This document shows, in pieces, positions 8,501-12,500 of a DNA stretch of 12,500 bases. A program made the translations under genes and the position numbers. Source of the DNA: Chondrilla cf. caribensis. Taxonomy: Eukaryota > Porifera > Demospongiae > Chondrillida > Chondrillidae. Location: NCBI GenBank assembly GCA_964020155.1, contig OZ026546.1, positions 6,298,879 to 6,311,378 on the forward strand, in the 5' to 3' direction. Each line of letters begins with the position of its first letter. The first letter of the stretch is position 1. Under the pieces are notes generated by a model, which was not told where the DNA came from, ran no database searches, and worked only from the letters and a program-made list of their open reading frames with translations.

Positions 8501-9599
8501 TGGCCTTTTTTAAACAGCTGGAACAGAATGATTCTGAGCAGCACGGCGTGATGACAGCTTCACAAATTATCCCGAAGCAAATGGGGCAGATACAGTGTTC
8601 TGGGACAGGATAGGTGGACTTGAATTCAAAGTCACCAAAGAAATACGACTCCGAGACATTTTTTCGAGGCAGGGTATGAGGGTGTGTACGTACAAGCTTG
8701 ATGCTTTCAATTTCACCCTTACCAAAAGCAATGGGAAAAGTGCTTTTGGCAACTTTAGCTTTGATTTCATCGAAAAGGGACATTGCCAGCAACACCCAAC
8801 GGATTGTAATGCATCCCTGGCCTACATCCTGGAAGACAAAGGAAGATTCGGATATTTCTAGATACTCAACGAGAAATTCCTTGCATTTGTAGAGGTCGGC
8901 CAATTTGAAATCGTATTTGTCACCCTTCCACTTGACATCCATGAAGGCATCAGCATGTTGATTGTTTTGGAGAGAACTGAATGATTCCACCAGAGAAATG
9001 AGCTGGTTTTCACAAAACATCTTCAGTTCTTGATCATAGTCGCGAAGAATTCTCAATGCATCTTCACATTCCATGTCGTCAACAAGGTCAGTAAGGATGG
9101 GGTGATCCAACCAGTGCCACAAGCATTTTACATTTGCTTCAAAGAACAGATCCATTGCTGATGTGGCAGAAGACACTTCGGTCAGAAATTTGTCATGTAC
9201 ATTACTTGTACCCCAGGAACTTGCAATTACTCTTAGCTTTTTGAATGTTTCCGCATCATTAAAGCATTGTGCTAATTTTGTGCAAAGACGAGAGAATTTG
9301 CGACAGAGTGGATGCAGTTTTCTTGATCGTTTCATCTCGGGCGATTTTTGTGGAGGTGGTCTTCCCTGCTGGTGAATCGAACCCAAATTAAGTGTACTGC
9401 CTTGCTGAAATGTAGCATCGTGAATGTCGTATGTTATGTTAATCGATGAATTTGGTGGAATGCTAATGTCATTGTCATCGTTTTTAGGAATTGCTATGTT
9501 CTTCACTGGAGTGGATGTAAGTGGTGCTCTAGCTGGTACCAAGTCGCTTCCACTATCTTGGTGGTCAGGATCAATTTTTGCTCCTTCTTGGCTTGCCAT
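5559..9599 (-). CDS. RING / ankyrin-repeat / Death-domain protein
   Basis: Single uninterrupted frame of 1346 residues, ATG at 9599-9597, stop TAA at 5561-5559. This ATG is preferred because a splice acceptor (TTCACAG|G) lies 4 bases upstream, so the longer frame is intronic. Domains by residue: disordered 1-90; helical domain about 93-325 containing GCITIRW at 262-268; RING 338-376 (C338-x2-C341, C353-C354, C359-x2-C362, C373-x2-C376); half TRAF-type zinc finger C401-x2-C404-x11-H416-x-C418; coiled coil about 472-535; ankyrin repeats about 623-889 and 970-1201, split by an acidic insert (SEDEEDAF near 927-934); Death domain about 1264-1346 with W1278 and W1311. The RING suggests E3 ubiquitin ligase activity; ankyrins and Death domain suggest ligand sensing and homotypic signalling, as in immune or apoptotic adaptors. 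No transmembrane segment or signal peptide. Function is inferred from domains; no named orthologue is recognised. Confidence 0.93.
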   Translation of the reverse strand: MASQEGAKIDPDHQDSGSDLVPARAPLTSTPVKNIAIPKNDDNDISIPPNSSINITYDIHDATFQQGSTLNLGSIHQQGRPPPQKSPEMKRSRKLHPLCRKFSRLCTKLAQCFNDAETFKKLRVIASSWGTSNVHDKFLTEVSSATSAMDLFFEANVKCLWHWLDHPILTDLVDDMECEDALRILRDYDQELKMFCENQLISLVESFSSLQNNQHADAFMDVKWKGDKYDFKLADLYKCKEFLVEYLEISESSFVFQDVGQGCITIRWVLLAMSLFDEIKAKVAKSTFPIAFGKGEIESIKLVRTHPHTLPRKNVSESYFFGDFEFKSTYPVPEHCICPICFGIICEAVITPCCSESFCSSCLKKAKEYSVHCPICRKDEYTFESSTYLDKRIIGNLSGKCSKCNWEGNLFNASSHPCVRESHKGLDGDEEPVEASQHPQATGIAEQVSTEELEVADCSKVWDDSMSVASDKDRIVDQVIHLRDEIQTLQNLLPSSNLQRTSQDSASENIGALRDALHSMSALLEQAEERFHDLAASTASEQDSKLSDGEGDDKGIVPVDKPRPDVQQPQTVTTPVDILDPTFPPKEKNPITTTGTLSEAKALEDEDTVVTVVGDNFQERSFFHEARRLIHLAAKLGKVVLLEHLIKDTGASPDIQDEDGCTPLHIAAKKGYSSTVSRLLALGCSVHIADYRESTPLHEAAVSGSLECLCLILDKDPKVDATNRQGQTPLMVASAAGHAAIVKKLFERGSSPSCVDRTGRSPLYLACKSGNEVVVNLLLEEGAIPNTADGKGFTPLHIAAMKGHSAIVEVLVKRNVNLKAKTAKGMTALLYAIANGHTETARKLVEVGADLAEKDKEGRGPLHFAVKSKNISTVIAVVELGCNVDDIAKVGIAENTSSPSMGRIPRRHPLFSLLRRQRLTKSQDPDSEDEEDAFSAPQLFPDHPQYYGYSRFEDEQHKDIKPVKKMLKGGCTPLQLAVVLGEEKIVQFLISKGADIHTKTKEGYGVLHMAAWKGNINLTGKLVELGCNPDEKTKEGLAPIHLAAKFGHTDVAVKLIEGGCDKEIKTAPKEQPRELTAFLIAAMENNDSMINALAEHGCKVDAQTSDGNNAFHLAVMGTNSDSSQHVMSLYDEPPYAASVSGKRESTVEELHRLNCDINKISLAGLTPLDLLEKQVPHSHRWVVYYHNQDYLSAILMRFGAKTAAEIRREELMSRKVKNISDQSETITNMVSHARSHGTRRRISLQRFAGRRSYEKIGAKTPSMYELSTLVVPHVSPMWHEIEEKLGVTLEDSEESSSGDNQERCLRVFKLWLNGQGREPKTWQVVLDVLREIGKGSLATNIMHHLA

Positions 9600-9885
9600 A
9601 ATCCTGTGAATTAAAAACACAGAAAATTATAAATTTTATAACATAATAGGTATAATGACATGTTGTGAAGTGGCACTTAGAAGACAGTTTGACCTGGTTA
9701 TTGTACACATTGACTGAGGCATTGACGCAGCATCATGCAATGAATCATGTCTACATCATCTCCAATTTCATACATTAACCATCTATCAGACAATTTCTGT
9801 ATTCCACCATGTTTTTGCTGTATTATCTTACCAGAAATATTGGCTGTAAACTCTACTTCTCAACAATAATATATGATATACTTAC
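9600..9885 (-). other. 5'UTR intron of the RING-ankyrin-Death gene
   Basis: On the minus strand a pyrimidine-rich stretch ends in TTTTTAATTCACAG|GATT immediately before the ATG at 9599, a good 3' splice site (AG at 9605-9604). The nearest reasonable donor is ACT|GTAAGTAT with GT at 9885-9884, which would give a 282-bp intron. Other GTGAGT donors occur at 10206-10201 and 10626-10621. The acceptor is convincing. Which donor is used, and whether there is more than one noncoding exon, cannot be decided from sequence. Confidence 0.55.
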
Positions 9886-10825
9886 AGTATTATGACTTAT
9901 GAAGTCCTGACCAATTACAATACAATTCCATATTACCACACTCTACTGTGCAACATTGTGTTTTAACTATTGTTGGGAAAGTCCTTTCGGATTCAGGAGC
10001 GATTCCGAAATCTCTATTTGATTGTGTTTTTATTAGCATTTCACTAAAAGTGAACGAAAACATCCACATTCACCATGCATTGGATCAGGTACAAGGGGTT
10101 TGTAGATCCCCGTCTACACATCACTTTTCTACAATATCACTGGCCAATGCTTGAACAGTCACACACTGGTGGTATACATAAAAGTACGTATATGTGTAGG
10201 ACTCACAATTGAAGTAAGCGTACGGGGTGTTCCGTTGAGGTAAATGGATCAATCGTAATATGTAAATGTAGTAAGCTATAGAATTCTCCGTCTGGTACGC
10301 ACTTATGTCTATATACGTATAGTTACTGCTAGTCGTATTCCAGAATCTGAATACGAGCTCGTCTAACCGACCGGCTTTCAAGGCTTGCTGGATCGACCAA
10401 CTTCGATTAATAATCAACAGCGACTCTTGAAGACTACTCCAGAAACAATCCTTCCGGACAATCTGTATGAAGTATAGAAAAATAGGTATAAAATTGTAAT
10501 ATATCACGAATCAGTGCTAAATATAATAATTACAGTGGTATTATAGTATCCATGTTATATGTCGGTCAATTTTGATCCTGTATTCGTACCAAAATTCGGG
10601 ATCTAAAGAACTGTTATCGACACTCACTGGGTAGAGTTAACACCGTGATAGAAGATAATCATTATCTTACAAGAGTTCGACTATTAATTGAAATCCAACA
10701 GAAAGGATCACATTTACAAGGATTATCACGACTTCTATATATATATAAACTATAAGGCATTATCGTAACAGTATTATAACCTTGTTTCTCTTCTAGTTTA
10801 AGTCGCAAAATCCGTGAAAGGCATG
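9886..10825. other. presumed 5' region of the RING gene, no coding gene seen
   Basis: AT-rich spacer between the two minus-strand genes. A 128-codon minus-strand frame (10507-10121) has no recognisable domain, is Tyr/Ile-rich at both ends and has no supporting signals, so I do not call it a gene. A 7-bp-arm hairpin lies near 9984-10009 (TTTCGGA/TCCGAAA). The first noncoding exon or exons of the RING-ankyrin-Death gene should lie here. Confidence 0.45.
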
Positions 10826-10893
10826 TGCCGGGTGGGCGTGGCGTTTACTATACGTTCACGTACGTCATTATAAATTAAAATGGCTTCCACGTG
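10826..10893 (-). promoter_or_regulatory. promoter-like motif cluster
   Basis: Short GC-richer island just beyond the predicted SLC37A 3' end. It has a GC-box/KLF-like GGTGGGCGTGGC at 10831-10842, a CRE-like TACGTCA at 10861-10867 and an E-box CACGTG at 10888-10893. It is the only such cluster between the two minus-strand genes and could be the promoter of the RING-ankyrin-Death gene. The position would imply a 5'UTR intron or introns of up to about 1.2 kb. This is inference from motifs alone. Confidence 0.25.
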
Positions 10894-10928
10894 CCTACCA
10901 TCGGCACATTCTAACATACATTATAACA

Positions 10929-10934
10929 TTTAAT
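10929..10934 (-). terminator. poly(A) signal ATTAAA for SLC37A
   Basis: TTTAAT on the plus strand reads ATTAAA on the minus strand, the commonest variant of AATAAA. It lies 65 bases after the SLC37A stop codon (11001-10999), a normal distance for a compact 3' UTR. Confidence 0.5.
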
Positions 10935-10998
10935 CACATGATAATAAACGTACTTTTGTTGTCAACTTAAATAGGTAAACTAAAATACATAACATCAA

Positions 10999-11150
10999 TC
11001 AAATCCTGTCATCGGTATTCAGTAAGGAATAGTGTGCTGTTTCTCTCCTGCCCTTCAAAAACTTGCAGAATTTGATTAGCTCCGTAATAACCAGGCGTAA
11101 AGTGAACTACAGAAGAGGTAAAGTGTCAATGAACATATGTACTTTGTGCA

Positions 11151-11214
<64 letters not shown>

Positions 11215-12216
11215 CGTGCGTGTGTGTGTGTGTGCATGCGTGTGTGCTGTACACTTCTCGTGTGTGCATTCATGTTTTATAGACATGTTCACTAATGCTC
11301 TTCCAGGTACACTCACCACAGCAGACAAGAAACACGATCCCATCAGTAAGTAAAACACATAGCTCCAGTTCTGTAAGGTGGACAACAGGTGGACAGTGAA
11401 GGACACAGAGCATACTGAGGACTCGATACATTAACAAGATGTATTGGATGAAGGACACAGAACATACCGAGGACTCAATACATTAACAGTATGAATTGGA
11501 TGAAGGACACAATATGTATTGGGCTCAAATGTGTCTCTACATACGTGGATATGTATATGGAATCTTATTTAACATGGGTGAGCCTTTAGCCCTGGGGGCT
11601 ACTATACTAGGCACCCACCCACTACACACATAGTATATATCACCATGGCTCAAGATGGAAGGTGTATTGACCACATTTCATTGGTGTTGTACTGATAATT
11701 GTATTAATATCGACATCAATGGCTCACCTTGGGTCCAATCCAGCCAGTCAGCAGAGGACCTATTGCAGCACCTGGGAGGGTAGGAAGGAGTGGTGTCAGG
11801 AAGTGAAGAGGCAGTGACAGGATCAGGAGGAGTGTGTGGTCGATATGCAGTAATGGGGTGGATTAGAGTGTGTGGTGGTCAACATGCAGTAATGGGGTGT
11901 AATAGAGTGGTAATCATGTCCACAGAAAAGTCGAATATGTATATACGCAGCATGTAGTACATACAGTAAGCTTACATAAAGTAAGCAGTACTATGTACAT
12001 AACAGATAGCATAATATTATGTAGTACATTATGCTATGTTATGTACGTATCATGTAGTAGTACACACGTACATAGTGTAGTTAGTATACTATACAGTAAA
12101 GTAGATGGACACTCAGTGAGCTGCTTTGGTGACTCACCAATTGATCCCGTCCCATCGATAATAGCAGTGACTGTGGCCTTAGCCTTGTGATTGTCCTTCA
12201 GAGATTTGTGAGTTCC
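10999..12216 (-). CDS. SLC37A: SLC37A sugar-phosphate exchanger, last four coding exons (5' partial)
   Basis: Four short minus-strand exons join in frame: 12216-12138 (79 nt), 11771-11728 (44), 11370-11317 (54), 11106-10999 (108, stop TGA). All have AG acceptors and GTGAGT or GTGAGC donors. The Gly codon across the first junction is split G|GT; the other junctions are phase 0. They encode 94 residues: [19 protein letters not shown].., [17 protein letters not shown].., [14 protein letters not shown].. and [13 protein letters not shown]... The block THKSL-x6[23 protein letters not shown] is diagnostic of SLC37A, ER-associated major facilitator antiporters exchanging sugar phosphate for phosphate. 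It covers the final transmembrane helices and a basic cytosolic tail of about 20 residues with a YSLL sorting-like motif. Earlier exons (about four fifths of the protein) lie beyond 12500. Paralogue (A1/A2 versus A3) not determined. Confidence 0.9.
11150..11247. repeat. (TC)n-(TG)n microsatellite in SLC37A last intron
   Basis: Plus-strand TC repeat (about 11151-11170) runs directly into a TG repeat (11171-11210), then CGTG/TG variants to about 11247. It lies within the 210-bp intron between the last two SLC37A coding exons and takes up almost half of it. Seen from the gene strand it is a (CA)n followed by a GA tract, about 45 bases upstream of the final acceptor at 11107. Confidence 0.9.
11397..11520. 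repeat. 52-bp tandem minisatellite, about 2.3 copies
   Basis: TGAAGGACAC occurs at 11397, 11449 and 11501, exactly 52 bp apart. The first two units are about 90% alike, sharing GAGGACTC-ATACATTAACA. It lies within the SLC37A intron 11371-11727. No function is visible. Confidence 0.8.
11830..11904. repeat. imperfect 36/39-bp direct repeat
   Basis: Two adjacent copies, 11830-11865 and 11866-11904, both beginning GAGTGTGTGGT and sharing ATGCAGTAATGGGGTG. The second has a 3-base GGT insertion. A third copy begins with GAGTGG and stops. It lies in the SLC37A intron 11772-12137. Confidence 0.7.
11995..12046. repeat. AT-rich palindrome able to form a hairpin or cruciform
   Basis: Left arm 11995-12015 (GTACATAACA-GA-TAGCATAAT) and right arm 12028-12046 pair over 19 bp with one 2-base bulge, around a 12-base loop. 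It sits in the SLC37A intron 11772-12137, in sequence dominated by ATGTA/GTAC words. I find no TA-flanked CAGTG ends, so it does not belong to the two MITE families in this window. It may be another snap-back element or a chance product of the repetitive words. Confidence 0.6.
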
Positions 12217-12279
12217 CTGAGCAGTGGACATAGGGTTAGAGGTGGGGAGAGATGGTGTGAGTGTGTGTATGTGTGTGTG

Positions 12280-12311
<32 letters not shown>

Positions 12312-12327
12312 CGTGTGTGCATGTGTG

Positions 12328-12374
<47 letters not shown>

Positions 12375-12500
12375 GTGTGTGCGTGCGTGCGTGCATACAC
12401 ACGTGTGTGTGTACATTAATGTAATCATGAGTACTCATGTATCACTCATGTCCATTTGACCATTTGGACCTATCCCACAGGATGTACACAGACTATATTG
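12217..12500 (-). other. SLC37A intron running off the window, with (TG)n
   Basis: Begins with the acceptor CACTGCTCAG of the first visible SLC37A exon. Bases 12255-12412 are an interrupted TG microsatellite with CG and CATG variants. The remaining 90 bases to the window edge contain no GTAAG or GTGAG donor on the minus strand, so the preceding coding exon is probably outside the window. Confidence 0.75.

Noticed and set aside
9600..9620. Extending the RING protein seven codons upstream of the ATG at 9599
   Set aside because: The extension has no ATG and crosses an evident AG splice acceptor, so these codons are intronic.
10121..10507. 128-codon minus-strand frame as a gene
   Set aside because: No recognisable motif, Tyr/Ile-rich AT-driven composition, no splice or poly(A) support; more likely lies in the 5' region of the RING gene.
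11318..11345. Plus-strand mini-exon with acceptor CTTCCAG and donor GTAAGTAA
   Set aside because: The signals look good, but the same bases read on the minus strand are the SLC37A exon [11 protein letters not shown] with matching phase and neighbours; the plus-strand reading has no partner exons.

Overview
This window comes from an animal nuclear genome. The genes are split by GT-AG introns, the spacers are AT-rich and full of CA/TG microsatellites and minisatellites, and short inverted-repeat transposons sit between genes. A RING-ankyrin-Death protein with an N-terminal domain of a type I associate with poriferan (Amphimedon-like) proteins, plus a ciliary SAXO gene, makes a sponge (probably a demosponge) my best guess. 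This is an inference, because no ribosomal or mitochondrial marker is present.

Layout. Bases 1-3120 hold no gene I can defend. They contain two copies of a (CA)n block sharing a 31-bp flank (1-161 and 1508-1703), a 42-bp minisatellite (about 260-445), a 177-bp MITE with TA target-site duplication (1732-1908), and two weak coding candidates (2411-2584 plus; 3001-3081 minus). Bases 3120-3267 look like a promoter with three ETS-type cores and an RFX X-box. Bases 3268-4909 (plus) encode a complete two-exon SAXO-family microtubule-stabilising ciliary protein of 475 residues; its 38-nt first coding exon was found by its conserved Cys motif and its splice sites. A second, related MITE (5143-5324) lies between the convergent 3' ends. 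Bases 5559-9599 (minus) are an uninterrupted 1346-residue reading frame with the order N-terminal helical domain, RING, half TRAF-type zinc finger, coiled coil, about 14 ankyrin repeats, Death domain. A strong 3' splice site 4 bases before its ATG shows a 5'UTR intron. Bases 9604-10928 are probably its 5' region. Bases 10999-12216 (minus) carry the last four coding exons of an SLC37A sugar-phosphate exchanger, whose 5' part lies beyond the right edge. Its introns hold TG microsatellites, two minisatellites and a cruciform-prone palindrome.

The three genes show no common pathway: one ciliary structural protein, one probable innate-immunity or ubiquitin-ligase scaffold, and one ER or endomembrane transporter. 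I see no operon-like or cluster logic. The most useful results are the reconstructed short-exon SLC37A 3' end, the complete SAXO gene model with its X-box, the unusual domain order of the large protein, and a pair of related MITE families built from reiterated terminal-repeat cores.
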